64,000 bases of DNA from UBA7985 sp002711265 (GTDB lineage: Bacteria; Pseudomonadota; Alphaproteobacteria; UBA7985), in assembly GCA_965660945.1 (NCBI GenBank), contig CBFIBS010000002.1, positions 252,053-316,052 on the forward strand. Direction: 5' to 3'. Positions 43,833 through 52,624 of this stretch are shown piece after piece. Position 1 is the stretch's first letter. Each line of letters begins with the position of its first letter. The position numbers and the translations under genes were made by a program. The notes beneath the pieces were generated by a model. That model made no database searches. It saw only the letters and a program-made list of their open reading frames with translations, and was not told where the DNA came from.

Positions 43833-44744
43833 TCACGCGAGCGGCCGCTTGGCCGTCCTTCTGCCTATGGCCAGCGGCGCAGCGACCGCCAGCGCAACAA
43901 GGCAAAGCGCGAACAGGCCGGAGAGCCGCGCCTCGATCCCGAACTGGCTTAGCATCGCCGCACTCAGGACGTAGCTCAGCCCAAGTCCCAGCAGGGTGAT
44001 CACCCCGGCGATCAGCCAGGCCTGCCACAGACGACGCGCGAGGCTCCACGCCCCGATGATCGGTGCGCCGAACAGGGCGACGGCGACCACAACCCCGGCC
44101 GTGCGCAGGCAAACCGCGCTGGCGGTTGCAACGAGGACAATTTCGAGCCCCCGCAGGCCAAAGCTGGCCACGGGCGACATGAGGGCGAAGGCCTGCCCGT
44201 CCATCAGGCTGCGGTTGAGCAGCGGGTAAGCCGCCAGCGCGAGGAGCAAGGCCAGCCCCGCCCCGCCCAGCGCGAGCAACAGCTGGTTCGGCGCCGCCGC
44301 CCAGGCCCCCGGCCGAAGCAGGTCGGCCGGGCTCAGAACGTCCAGCCACAGGATCAACTCCAGCGAACCGAACAGGATGTGGTCGAGGTCGATCGCTGCG
44401 GTACCGTCCAGCCCACTCAGCGACAGCAAAATCACACCCGCGCCGAAGAACAGCGGAAACAGCGCGGCGATTTCCACGCTCGCCCCCAGTCGGTGGCGTT
44501 GGCGCAGCCAACTGGTCAATCCGAGGAACAGGCTGATGACGGCGATGGCGCCGATGAGCATGAGCCAACCATGTTCACCAGAGAGCAGAAACCCCAGCAC
44601 CATGCCGGGCAAGACGGCATGGCTGGACGCCTCGGAAACCATGATCTGACCCCGCGGCAGCAGCAGGCTGCCGGCGATGATTGCCGCGACCGCGGCTCCG
44701 AACAGGGTGAGCACGATGGGCAGGTCCTGACTGAGCACAATCAT
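43833..44744 (-). CDS. Mn/Zn ABC importer permease (second subunit)
   Basis: This 303-residue permease of the ABC-3 family has about eight to nine helices (LPIVLTLFGAAVAAIIAGSL, GAPIIGAWSLARRL). It includes the ABC-3 motif region SEASSHAVLPGMVLGFLLSG. The start is ATG 44744, overlapping the previous permease by 4 nt (ATGA); the long frame to 45098 is a shadow of that permease. The C-terminal tail is basic. Manganese is the likely substrate since mntR is divergent from the operon. Confidence 0.92.
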   Translation of the reverse strand: MIVLSQDLPIVLTLFGAAVAAIIAGSLLLPRGQIMVSEASSHAVLPGMVLGFLLSGEHGWLMLIGAIAVISLFLGLTSWLRQRHRLGASVEIAALFPLFFGAGVILLSLSGLDGTAAIDLDHILFGSLELILWLDVLSPADLLRPGAWAAAPNQLLLALGGAGLALLLALAAYPLLNRSLMDGQAFALMSPVASFGLRGLEIVLVATASAVCLRTAGVVVAVALFGAPIIGAWSLARRLWQAWLIAGVITLLGLGLSYVLSAAMLSQFGIEARLSGLFALCLVALAVAAPLAIGRRTAKRPLA

Positions 44745-45589
44745 CGGGCCGGAACCCCTTTTCGGCGCAAACCGGCCGCCAGACTCCCCAGCGCCCAGAC
44801 CACACCGAGGCTCACGACCACCAGTGCCCCCGTGGGCAGCGGCAGCACCCCGGCGCTGAGCCATCCGGCGACGCCGGACACCAGCCCACCGACCAAGGCC
44901 GCCCCCAGCACAAGCCCGTTGAACGATGCCACCCAAGGCCGGACAATCAAGGCAGGCAGGGTCAGCATGCCGACCAGCAGGGTCAGACCCAGCGCAGGCA
45001 GTGCGCTGAGCACCAGCGCCACTGTCGCAACCGCCCACACCAGGTCGAGCCGGGATTGCAGGCCTGCGAGGCCGCTGGCGTGCCGGTCCAGCACCCAATC
45101 GTGCAAAGCGCGGCGCAGCAGCAGGAACGCCAGCCCCCAGACCAGCAGCAGCACGAGGGCAGGCAGTACCTTGCCCAGCGTCAACGTGGCGGCATCACCG
45201 AGGAGAAGCAGGGTCAGGCCCTTGGTCGAAAACGCACCAGTCGCCTGCACCACACTCAGCAGCACAAGGCTGGAGCCGTAGGCCAGCGCGATGGCCAGCG
45301 CCTGACCGGCGCCCACCGAATAGCCACGCCAACGCAGGAAGAAGATGAAGCAGAGGATCAGCCCTGAACTCGCAAAGCCCAGCGCCCAGAGCACCGGCAC
45401 CGCCAACCACGTCGCCAGACCGAGCCAGACGGTCACGCCCTGCGACAGCACCACGCCGGAGACGACCCCGTGTCCGGCAACGTCGGCGGTCAGGTTTTCA
45501 CCGCGCAGGCTGACCAGCGCACCGAAACTGCCGAGCAGCAGCCCGGCGCTCACCATACCGACCAGCACGATCAGGGTGTTGTAATCCAT
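44741..45589 (-). CDS. Mn/Zn ABC importer permease (first subunit)
   Basis: This 282-residue ABC-3 permease has about eight helices (LIVLVGMVSAGLLLGSFGAL, LTADVAGHGVVSGVVLSQGV) and a homologous fold to the following gene. It overlaps that gene by 4 nt. Two different permeases in one operon imply a heterodimeric channel, as in MntABCD- or SitABCD-type systems. Confidence 0.92.
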   Translation of the reverse strand: MDYNTLIVLVGMVSAGLLLGSFGALVSLRGENLTADVAGHGVVSGVVLSQGVTVWLGLATWLAVPVLWALGFASSGLILCFIFFLRWRGYSVGAGQALAIALAYGSSLVLLSVVQATGAFSTKGLTLLLLGDAATLTLGKVLPALVLLLVWGLAFLLLRRALHDWVLDRHASGLAGLQSRLDLVWAVATVALVLSALPALGLTLLVGMLTLPALIVRPWVASFNGLVLGAALVGGLVSGVAGWLSAGVLPLPTGALVVVSLGVVWALGSLAAGLRRKGVPAR

Positions 45590-45610
45590 GGTCCCGGCTC
45601 AGTGGCGGGC

Positions 45611-46381
45611 TTAGCGGGCAGAAATGCCGAAGGCGCGTTCGAAGGCGTCCGACGCCAGCACTGCGTCCGGCGTATCGAGCGCCGTCACGGTCCCGTCCAG
45701 CAGCGCCACACGGTCGAACAGGCTGCGCACCTCGCCCAGATTGTGGTGGACGATCAGCGCGGTTTTGCCCTGAAGCTGAAAATCATCCAGCACCGTGATC
45801 AGTGCTTCGCGCGTAGCCGCATCGATGGCCTGAAACGGCTCGTCGAGCAGCATGATCTGCGGGTCCTGCGCCAGTGCGCGGGCCAGCAGCACGCGGCGGC
45901 GTTGCCCCCCGGACAGCTCGGATAGCGGGCGCGCCGCGAGGTCGGCGATGTTCAGGCGCTCCAGCGCCGCGTCCACCGCGCGCCAGTCCTCTGCCCCCAG
46001 CCGCCCGGTCAGGCCGAGGTGGACCCCCCGCCCCATGGCGACCAGATCCCGGACCCGGCTGGGAAAGTCCCAGTCGGTCTCGTCGGTCTGCGCGACGAAG
46101 GCGACGTGCTGCCGAACGGCCCAGAACGGCCGGTCGAGGAAAGTGGCGCTGCCGGTTTCGGGCCGGATCAGCCCCAGCATACCTTTGAGCAGGGTAGACT
46201 TGCCGGCACCATTGGCACCGATCACAGCCAGACGCTCACCGCGATTGACGCCGAAGCTCACGTCGTCAACGACCGGCGCGCCGCCGTAGCCCACGCGCAG
46301 GCCGGAGACCCGAATAGCCTCATCCACGCTCAGGCTGACATTGCGGTCGGTAATCATGAACAGGTTACTCAGCGCGTTCAT
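45611..46381 (-). CDS. Mn/Zn ABC importer ATPase
   Basis: This 256-residue ABC ATPase has Walker A VIGANGAGKSTLL, a Q-loop (VAFVAQTDETDWDFP, typical of Mn/Zn importers), signature LSGGQRRRVLLARAL and Walker B IMLLDEPFQAID. Its ATG overlaps the binding-protein stop by 4 nt. It powers import through the two downstream permeases. Confidence 0.95.
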   Translation of the reverse strand: MNALSNLFMITDRNVSLSVDEAIRVSGLRVGYGGAPVVDDVSFGVNRGERLAVIGANGAGKSTLLKGMLGLIRPETGSATFLDRPFWAVRQHVAFVAQTDETDWDFPSRVRDLVAMGRGVHLGLTGRLGAEDWRAVDAALERLNIADLAARPLSELSGGQRRRVLLARALAQDPQIMLLDEPFQAIDAATREALITVLDDFQLQGKTALIVHHNLGEVRSLFDRVALLDGTVTALDTPDAVLASDAFERAFGISAR

Positions 46382-47349
46382 TGGGCTATCGCCTCTGTTG
46401 GAGTCGGGGAAATCAGGCCGTTCCAGCCCAGAAAGTCGAGCAGGGACGCGGGCGGAACCGGGCGCTGCCCGCTCATGGCATCCGCCATATTGATGGTGTT
46501 CTGGATCAGCATGCCGAAGTAGGTCGAACCCGGCTCACCGGCCGGCGCCAAGGCGTCGGAAAACAAGGGCGGCAGCGCCCGCAGGGCCAGACCCCGCCGG
46601 GCAGCGCCCTCGCGCAGGGCAGCGATACCGGCGTTCTCCACCGTGGTTTCGCTGAACACGGCGCTCAGATTCTGTTCTTCGATCAGGTCCACGAGTTCGT
46701 TCAGCCGGGCGAGTTTGGTTTCGCTGGCCGTCGAGAGCCCCAGCAGCGGCTCGAAGCGCACGCTGTAGCGCTCACCGTAGTATTGAAAGGCGTCGTGCGC
46801 ACTGACCACCGTGCGCTGTTCAGGGTCGATGTCGGCAAAGACCGCGTCGATCCACGCGTCGGTCTGCAGCGCCGCTTCGCGCAGCATCGCAACCCGCTCC
46901 TCGGACAGGTCCAGATCGGTCTGCTCATCCAGCGCCCGCGACAGGCCAACCACCGTCTCGATCCAAAGCACGGGGTTGTGCCAGGTGTGCGGGTCCGGCA
47001 GGCCACCGTCACGCAGCAGGTCGTCGGCGGGCTGATAGGCTTCCGCTGCGAGCGCCGGCAGACGCTGCTCCAACTGCCGCATCAGGTCGAGCAATTGTGC
47101 CTCGAACAGCAGGCCGTGATAGGTCACGGCGTCGGCCTCGACCATGCTGCGGACATCGGAACGCGTGGGTTGGTAGGTATGGGGGTCGGTACCGGCTCCG
47201 AGAAGGGACGTGACCTCCGCCTGTCCTTCAAAAATGAAGGCGAGCGGCTGGGCCAGCATTTGCGTCGTCGTACGCAACACAAAACCCTCTGCCGGTGCGG
47301 GACCTGCAACGGACAGCAAAGCCACCAGAGAGAGCGCGAAACCACGCAT
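46378..47349 (-). CDS. Mn/Zn-type periplasmic metal-binding protein
   Basis: This 323-residue cluster A-I binding protein has a signal peptide (ALSLVALLSVAGPAPAEG). Likely metal ligands are H57 in GTDPHTYQP, H121 in LPDPHTWHN, the Glu in VFSETTVEN and an Asp near SDALAPAGEPGSTYF. There is no His-rich loop, which favours manganese over zinc. ATG 47349 is used; a TTG lies one codon upstream. It is the first gene of the operon, 44 bp from the operator-like palindrome. Confidence 0.93.
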   Translation of the reverse strand: MRGFALSLVALLSVAGPAPAEGFVLRTTTQMLAQPLAFIFEGQAEVTSLLGAGTDPHTYQPTRSDVRSMVEADAVTYHGLLFEAQLLDLMRQLEQRLPALAAEAYQPADDLLRDGGLPDPHTWHNPVLWIETVVGLSRALDEQTDLDLSEERVAMLREAALQTDAWIDAVFADIDPEQRTVVSAHDAFQYYGERYSVRFEPLLGLSTASETKLARLNELVDLIEEQNLSAVFSETTVENAGIAALREGAARRGLALRALPPLFSDALAPAGEPGSTYFGMLIQNTINMADAMSGQRPVPPASLLDFLGWNGLISPTPTEAIAQ

Positions 47350-47392
47350 CAAAAGTCAGTACCCCGCACAGATTGAAGCCTTGGATGTACAA

Positions 47393-47408
47393 TGTAGCTC
47401 AAGCTACA
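47393..47408. promoter_or_regulatory. candidate MntR operator
   Basis: TGTAGCT, a 2-nt spacer and AGCTACA make a perfect inverted repeat in the gap between the metal importer and mntR. DtxR/MntR-type regulators bind TAGC...GCTA palindromes, so this fits manganese-dependent repression of the importer and possibly of mntR itself. Confidence 0.65.
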
Positions 47409-47516
47409 AATTGTGCAATAGCCATCGGTGTCGCGTCCGAAGCTGTGTGCCGAATCCTTGAAATCCGCTGTCCGGGCTGTATCAACAGACAGCAACCCAT
47501 TGAAAGGCAGCGGCCC

Positions 47517-47981
47517 TTGTCCGACCCAAAGAGCGTTTCAGGCCAGACCGAAAACCCCGACCTTGCGCCTGTGGAGCAGCAGGCGGCCGGGTTCGAAGCT
47601 GTGCGCGAAGCGCGGCGTAGCGAGACGGCCGAGGACTACGTTGAGCTGATCGACGACCTGATCAAGGCAACCGGTGAGGCCCGGGTGGTCGACGTCGCCG
47701 CGCGCATGGGGGTTAGCCACGCGACCGTGAACCGGATCCTGTCCCGGCTGACCAAGGAAGGCCTGGTCAACACCCAGCCCTACCGGTCAATCTTCCTGAC
47801 CGACGCCGGCACCAATCTGGCGCAGGAATCGCGGGAACGCCATCGGATCGTGGTCGAGTTTCTCACCGCGCTGGGCATCGATGAAGGAACGGCTGAGCGA
47901 GATGCAGAGGGCATCGAACACTACGTCTCCGAAGCCACCATTCAGGCGTTTCAGGACTGGACCGGGAAGATCAGATCTTGA
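47517..47981 (+). CDS. mntR: manganese-responsive regulator MntR (DtxR family)
   Basis: This is 154 residues. A winged helix-turn-helix (VAARMGVSHATVNRILSRLTKEGLV, shown in part) is followed by the dimer and metal domain (AQESRERHRIVVEFLTALGI, RDAEGIEHYVSE). It matches E. coli MntR closely in the segment AQESRERH...RDAEG(I/M)EH. The start is taken as TTG 47517 because AAAGG lies 9 nt upstream and the length then matches MntR; an in-frame ATG at 47385 would overlap the operator. It overlaps the Hsp20 gene. Confidence 0.92.
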   Translation: MSDPKSVSGQTENPDLAPVEQQAAGFEAVREARRSETAEDYVELIDDLIKATGEARVVDVAARMGVSHATVNRILSRLTKEGLVNTQPYRSIFLTDAGTNLAQESRERHRIVVEFLTALGIDEGTAERDAEGIEHYVSEATIQAFQDWTGKIRS

Positions 47982-48400
47982 ACCTGCTCGAACACCCCTC
48001 GCTGCTCGGGTTCGAACCCCTGTTCAACCATCTGGACTTTCTGTCCAAGCAGCGGGGCAGCGACGCCTATCCGCCCTTCGATGTCCTCCTACGCGGCGAA
48101 AGCACGCTGGTGGTGCGGGTGGCAGTGGCCGGCTTTACCCGCAACGACCTGCGCGTCATCGCCCAGCCCCATCAGCTGCTGGTCCTCGGCAAGCGGTCGC
48201 AGGATGAACCCACCCCGGAGGCGACCGACGTTTTTCACAGTGGCATCGCCCTGCGTGGGTTCCAGCGACGTTTCGCGCTCGGCCCCGGCCTGACCGTGGA
48301 AGGGGCCAGCGTCGCCGATGGCATCCTCGAGGTCACCCTCAACCGGGCCCAGACTGGCAGCGACAGCGGCGAAGAAATCAACATCCAAGCCCGGCAATAG
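47978..48400 (+). CDS. Hsp20/alpha-crystallin small heat-shock protein
   Basis: This 140-residue IbpA-like protein contains YPPFDVLLRGESTLVVRVAVAG, LLVLGKRS and GIALRGFQRRFALGPGLTV, the beta-sandwich of sHsps. It prevents aggregation of denatured proteins. The start is TTG 47978, overlapping the mntR stop (TTGA), so it is translationally coupled to mntR. The classic IXI tail is not obvious. Confidence 0.9.
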   Translation: MNLLEHPSLLGFEPLFNHLDFLSKQRGSDAYPPFDVLLRGESTLVVRVAVAGFTRNDLRVIAQPHQLLVLGKRSQDEPTPEATDVFHSGIALRGFQRRFALGPGLTVEGASVADGILEVTLNRAQTGSDSGEEINIQARQ

Positions 48401-48405
48401 CGACC

Positions 48406-48822
48406 ATGGCGCGGCGCTACTTCGAGCAGAGCTCACTGCTGACCGAGGCCGAACGCCGGCAGTTTTACCGGAGCATGGTGCTGTTCCGGCTGACCCTGAT
48501 CGCCCTGATCTTCTGCATTGTCTGCTGGGTGGTTTGTGCCGTCTTCGGGCCGATCGATCTGCTCGACCAGCGCCCGGTGGCCTTCTGGCTGCTGCCCACG
48601 GGCCTGTTCGCCATTCTCTACTACAGCTACGCCCTGTTCACCGAAATGTCGGGTGATCTCAGCCTCGACCGCTGGTGGCGTTGGGTCGGCGCCATCGCGG
48701 TGCTGGTGCCCCTGTCAGCCTATTTCACCATCGCGGGCCTGCTGTTTCTGTTTTTCACCGTCAGTGAGGTCGATGTTTTGCTCGACAGCCTGCCGTTCTG
48801 GCCGCTGGAAAACCTGAACTGA
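48406..48822 (+). CDS. three-helix membrane protein of unknown function
   Basis: This 138-residue protein has a soluble N-terminus (RRYFEQSSLLTEAERRQFYR) and three hydrophobic helices (residues of about 25-48, 57-78 and 92-120). No family was recognised. It starts 5 nt after the Hsp20 gene, so it belongs to the mntR-hsp20 transcript. It is convergent with ptsN. Confidence 0.75.
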   Translation: MARRYFEQSSLLTEAERRQFYRSMVLFRLTLIALIFCIVCWVVCAVFGPIDLLDQRPVAFWLLPTGLFAILYYSYALFTEMSGDLSLDRWWRWVGAIAVLVPLSAYFTIAGLLFLFFTVSEVDVLLDSLPFWPLENLN

Positions 48823-48837
48823 CGGCCCGGCAGGCGC

Positions 48838-49284
48838 TCAGACTTCGTTCAGCAGAATATCAAGGGCAGCCGCGTCCTCTGCGCCGCGCAAACGCTCACA
48901 GAACGTCGCGTCTTTGAACGCCCGCGACACCCGGGCGAGCAGCTTGAGGTGGTCGCCGTTTGCCGTCTCTGGCGCCAAAATCAGAAACACCAGATCAACA
49001 TCGATCTCGTCATGGGAATCATAGGAAACAGGATCCTGCAGCCGTGCAAAGTAGGTCACAGTCCGGTTCAGCCCGGGCAACTTAGCGTGCGGGATGGCAA
49101 CTCCGTCACCTGCGCCGGTCGAGCCTTCCTGCTCCCGATCCTGCAGCGCGGACAGCACCTCGCGTTCTGCCACGCCATAGGGTTCTGCAACCCTCTGGGC
49201 CAGAGAAAGCAACAACTGTCTTTTGCTCGTGACACTGACATTCGGATCGATGAATGTCGGTGCGACAAGGGCTTCGTTCAAAAC
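48838..49284 (-). CDS. ptsN: nitrogen-regulatory PTS IIA protein PtsN
   Basis: This 148-residue EIIA-Ntr contains the phosphorylated histidine in GDGVAIPHAKLPGL and the LVFLILAPE strand. It is the last protein of the PTS-Ntr phosphorelay and affects potassium, nitrogen and envelope control. The start is set at TTG 49284, which gives the usual length. The frame continues upstream to 49368 and would overlap hpf, so the start is uncertain. The order rpoN-hpf-ptsN is conserved. Confidence 0.93.
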   Translation of the reverse strand, partial: VLNEALVAPTFIDPNVSVTSKRQLLLSLAQRVAEPYGVAEREVLSALQDREQEGSTGAGDGVAIPHAKLPGLNRTVTYFARLQDPVSYDSHDEIDVDLVFLILAPETANGDHLKLLARVSRAFKDATFCERLRGAEDAAALDILLNEV

Positions 49285-49346
49285 ACGTGTCCCAAAAAGT
49301 ACCGGTGGTGGGCTCGGACCGCTCGCAGTCCCATCGATCGGGCGAA

Positions 49347-49925
49347 CTACTGGCCGGGATCGATCCAACCAATGTTACCATCATTGCGCCGATATACGAG
49401 GTTGACCCTGCCATCTGATTCAAACAGGAGAGCGTTTAGGCCCGACAAATCGAGGCGCGCGACCGCTTGCGCGACAGTAAGTCGCTGAATCTCCGTCTGG
49501 CGCTCAGCAACGATGGTGGCGAAATCGCCATCTTCAGCCTCGGATTCGCTGGAATCGTCGCTCTGATCAGCCACCGCAGCCTCGAACACCACCGCCCGCG
49601 CCGCACGGGTCTCAGCTTCTTCAGCCAGCCCGCGATGGTCATTGAGCTTGCGCTTGTATCTTCGCAAACGCTTGGCCAGTTTCTCCGCCGCCTGGTCGAG
49701 GCTGGCATGGGCGTCACCGGTTTCATCACTGGCCTGAAGTTCAAGATTGCGATGGACGTGGACCGTGATCAGACAGTTGAAGCCCCCCGCGCCTTTGGAA
49801 AACACCACCTCGGCGCTGAGACCCTGTCCGAAGTACTTATCGAGCAGAGCCGTCACAACATCCTGAGCGCGGGCTTCAAGCGCTGTGCTGACATCCATAT
49901 GGCGGGAAGTGACACTAATCTGCAT
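49347..49925 (-). CDS. hpf: ribosome hibernation promoting factor, long form
   Basis: This 192-residue protein has the N-terminal S30AE domain (MQISVTSRHMDVSTALEARA, VEV-type helix, CLITVHVHRNLEL) and a C-terminal dimerisation domain (LSGLNALLFESDGRVNLVYR). Long HPF makes 100S ribosome dimers in stationary phase. ATG 49925 follows AGGAG; the upstream frame is not conserved. An acidic linker (SDDSSESEAEDGDF) joins the domains. Confidence 0.94.
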   Translation of the reverse strand: MQISVTSRHMDVSTALEARAQDVVTALLDKYFGQGLSAEVVFSKGAGGFNCLITVHVHRNLELQASDETGDAHASLDQAAEKLAKRLRRYKRKLNDHRGLAEEAETRAARAVVFEAAVADQSDDSSESEAEDGDFATIVAERQTEIQRLTVAQAVARLDLSGLNALLFESDGRVNLVYRRNDGNIGWIDPGQ

Positions 49926-50089
49926 GGACTGCTCCTGATCCGTGGTGAGTGAAAGACGGGATAGCGGGGTTTCAAGCCACCCGTCCGTTCGTCTCGCTTC
50001 GCCAGAGATAATCACGCCATCACCGGTCCGCAATCAGCCAAGGACAGACTCCCGAGGGTAACAGCCGGTCAGGCTGTGCATGATTGCGT

Positions 50090-51634
50090 TCAGGCCATGG
50101 CCTTCAGCCGACGACGCTTGACTGACGAAGGAATCCGCAGCGCTTCGCGGTACTTCGCAACCGTGCGGCGGGCGATGTCGACCCCATCTTCGCGCAGCAG
50201 ATCGACGATGGTGTCGTCGGAGAGAATGGCATTGGCTTGCTCGGCATCGACCAGCGCCTTGATCCGGTGGCGGACCGCCTCGGCCGAGTGCGCCTCGCCG
50301 TCTCCAGAGGCTGCAATCGACGCGGTGAAGAAGTACTTGAGCTCGAACATGCCGCGCGGCGTGCTGATGTACTTGTTCGTGGTTGCCCGCGAGACGGTGG
50401 ACTCATGAATGTCGACGGCTTCGGAAATGTCACGAAGGATCAGCGGCTTGAGGTACTGCACACCCTTGGTGAAGAACAGCTCCTGCCGCTCGACGATGGT
50501 GGAGGCGACCTTCATGATCGTCTGTGCGCGCTGGTGCAGCGCCTTGACCAGCCAGTTGGCGGTCTGCATCTGCTCATTGAGGTAGTCGCGGTCTTCCTTG
50601 CGCAGCTTGCCCCCGGTCACCATGCCGGAATAAATGTTGTTGACCAGCACACGCGGCAGGTTGTCGGGGTTGAGCTCGACGATCCAGCCCCCGGCCGGGT
50701 TGGGCCGGAGCAGGACATCGGGCGTCACCACCTGCGCTGCATCGACGTTGAATTTTGAGGCTGGCTTGGGGTCAACCGAGCGCAGCAGGCGCACCCGCTC
50801 CACCAGAATTTCCTGGCTGACCCGGCAGACCTTGACGAGCTTGTTCAAATCACCGCTGGCCAGCAGTTCGAGGTTATCCAGCAGGCCCATCATCGGCCCG
50901 TCCAAGGCCTTGAGTTCAGCAAGCTGCAAAGTCAGGCATTCCTTCAGATCGCGGGCAAAAATCCCGGTCGGCTCAAAGCCCTGCAGGTGCCGGACCACGC
51001 CTTCGACGTGGCTGAGCGGGCAGTCCATGCGCTCGGCAATCTGGTCGAGATCAATGCGCAGGTACCCTGCCTCGTCGAGGTTTTCCATCAGGGTGAAGGC
51101 AATCATCCGGTCGGACGGGTCGTCGAGCTCGATGTTGACCTGGCTGACAATGCGGTCGCGCAGCGACTCTTCAGAGGTCAGCCGGTTTTCGAGATCGAAA
51201 TCCTCGCCGCCGTCAAAACCGCGGCTGCCGCCGCTGCCCCAGTTTTCAAAGGCGACGGAAGCCCCGACCTGCGCGTCGGCGGTGTCGTCCCGCCCCTGCC
51301 AGTTATCGTCGATCTCGCTGACGGCTGCAGCACCATCATCCAGCGGCGCCAGCTCTGCACCGGTAGCCACGGCCTCGCCGCCGGCATCTCCGGCCGCGCT
51401 CGCGGCTTCAGCGCCTTCCGCCGCCGGCGTATCCGACGAAGCGGTTTCAGAGGGTCCGCGCGCGTCCGCGTTGCTGTCATCGCGTTCCAGCAGCGGGTTC
51501 TTTTCCAGCTCGCGTTCGATGTACTCGCTGAGCTCGACGTTTGACAGTTGCAGCAGCTTGATGGCCTGCTGCAGCTGGGGCGTCATCACCAGTGACTGGC
51601 CCTGTTTAAGCGTCAGGTTCTGAGATATGGCCAC
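50090..51634 (-). CDS. rpoN: RNA polymerase sigma-54 factor
   Basis: This 514-residue protein has region I (LTLKQGQSLVMTPQLQQAIK LLQL-type start), an acidic/Ala-rich linker, the core-binding domain and the C-terminal RpoN box ARRTVAKYREAL. Sigma-54 recognises -24/-12 promoters and needs an AAA activator. The start is GTG (51632-51634). The order lptB-rpoN-hpf-ptsN is the classical cluster. Confidence 0.97.
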   Translation of the reverse strand: MAISQNLTLKQGQSLVMTPQLQQAIKLLQLSNVELSEYIERELEKNPLLERDDSNADARGPSETASSDTPAAEGAEAASAAGDAGGEAVATGAELAPLDDGAAAVSEIDDNWQGRDDTADAQVGASVAFENWGSGGSRGFDGGEDFDLENRLTSEESLRDRIVSQVNIELDDPSDRMIAFTLMENLDEAGYLRIDLDQIAERMDCPLSHVEGVVRHLQGFEPTGIFARDLKECLTLQLAELKALDGPMMGLLDNLELLASGDLNKLVKVCRVSQEILVERVRLLRSVDPKPASKFNVDAAQVVTPDVLLRPNPAGGWIVELNPDNLPRVLVNNIYSGMVTGGKLRKEDRDYLNEQMQTANWLVKALHQRAQTIMKVASTIVERQELFFTKGVQYLKPLILRDISEAVDIHESTVSRATTNKYISTPRGMFELKYFFTASIAASGDGEAHSAEAVRHRIKALVDAEQANAILSDDTIVDLLREDGVDIARRTVAKYREALRIPSSVKRRRLKAMA

Positions 51635-51795
51635 GCTTGTTATCCCACCATCCGAGCATCAGGACAGCGACGGTCCCGAAAATCTGCAGCTAAAAACTCA
51701 TAAACCATTTATTTTTTCTCGTAACGAGATCAAAATGTTCTTTAAATCACACTATCAGTAGCAGAAACCGAATGAATTACGCCAGCGAGGAAAAT

Positions 51796-51813
51796 CTGGC
51801 GCGAAGATTGCTT
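51796..51813 (+). promoter_or_regulatory. near-consensus sigma-54 promoter, antisense to lptB
   Basis: CTGGCGCG, 4 nt, then TTGCTT matches YTGGCACG-N4-TTGCW with only one change (A to G). The invariant GG (51798-51799) and GC (51810-51811) have the required spacing, with C at -12 exactly 12 nt after G at -24. It points toward plus coordinates, so transcription would start near 51823 and run into the 3' end of lptB on the opposite strand. It does not drive rpoN. Confidence 0.55.
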
Positions 51814-51868
51814 ATGCGCCTGAGGCCTTTTCGCCACAGCACGGCCACAGACCGATAAATCGGACAAT

Positions 51869-52624
51869 TCAATCTGATTTTGGCAGTGAAAATCTCTCAC
51901 CGAAGTAGTGCTTTCTGGCTAATTTATCTGCCGCTACTGCATCGGATGGCCCCTCGACCAGCACTTCGCCCTGATCGATCAGCACCACGTGCTCAACCAG
52001 AGACAGGGTTTCGCGGACGTTGTGGTCCGTGATCAGCACGCCGTAGCCGGCCGCCGTTATCGTGCGGATGGCCCCGCGCAGCATGTCGATGGCGATGGGA
52101 TCCACACCGGCGAAGGGTTCATCGAGCAGAACGATCTGCGGCTTGGTGGCGAGCGTTCGCGCCAGTTCCAGCCGTCGCCGCTGCCCGCCGGAGAGGGTTT
52201 CGGCGCGCTGGCCAAGCAGCGCTTCGAGATCGAAGTCGCTGACCAGCCGGTCAAAGTGATCGCGGCGCTGGCGGCGCGGTAGGCCCACTTCCATCACCGC
52301 TTCGAGGTTCTGCCGGACGGTCAAGCCCTCGAACACCGCCGCTTCCTGCGGCAGGTAGCCCAACCCGGCCCGCGCCCGGCGGAACATGGGTAGCCGTTCA
52401 AGCGACTGGCCGTTGAGGCGGATCAGCCCGCCCCGGCTCTGCACCAGTCCGATGATGGCGTGAAAGGCCGTGCTCTTGCCCGCCCCATTAGGCCCAAGCA
52501 GGCCCACAAGCTGCCCCGGCGCAACCTGCAGCGACAGGCTGTGAACCACGGTCTGGCCGCCCCGCTCAACCCGCAGATTTTCGACCCGCAGACCGTCGCT
52601 CGTGCTGAATGATGGTGCTTTCAT
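51869..52624 (-). CDS. lptB: LPS export ABC ATPase LptB
   Basis: This 251-residue ATPase has Walker A GLLGPNGAGKSTAFH, signature LSGGQRRRLELART and Walker B IVLLDEPFAGVDP, with the LptB-type GYLPQEAAVFEGLTV segment. It powers LPS removal from the inner membrane with LptFG. Its ATG overlaps the lptA stop by 4 nt. About 230 bp of AT-rich sequence separates it from rpoN. Confidence 0.97.
   Translation of the reverse strand: MKAPSFSTSDGLRVENLRVERGGQTVVHSLSLQVAPGQLVGLLGPNGAGKSTAFHAIIGLVQSRGGLIRLNGQSLERLPMFRRARAGLGYLPQEAAVFEGLTVRQNLEAVMEVGLPRRQRRDHFDRLVSDFDLEALLGQRAETLSGGQRRRLELARTLATKPQIVLLDEPFAGVDPIAIDMLRGAIRTITAAGYGVLITDHNVRETLSLVEHVVLIDQGEVLVEGPSDAVAADKLARKHYFGERFSLPKSD

Noticed and set aside
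43833..45098. A 421-residue minus-strand frame spanning both permease genes
   Set aside because: The first 118 residues are an out-of-frame reading of the upstream permease. ATG 44744 with a 4-nt overlap is the real start.
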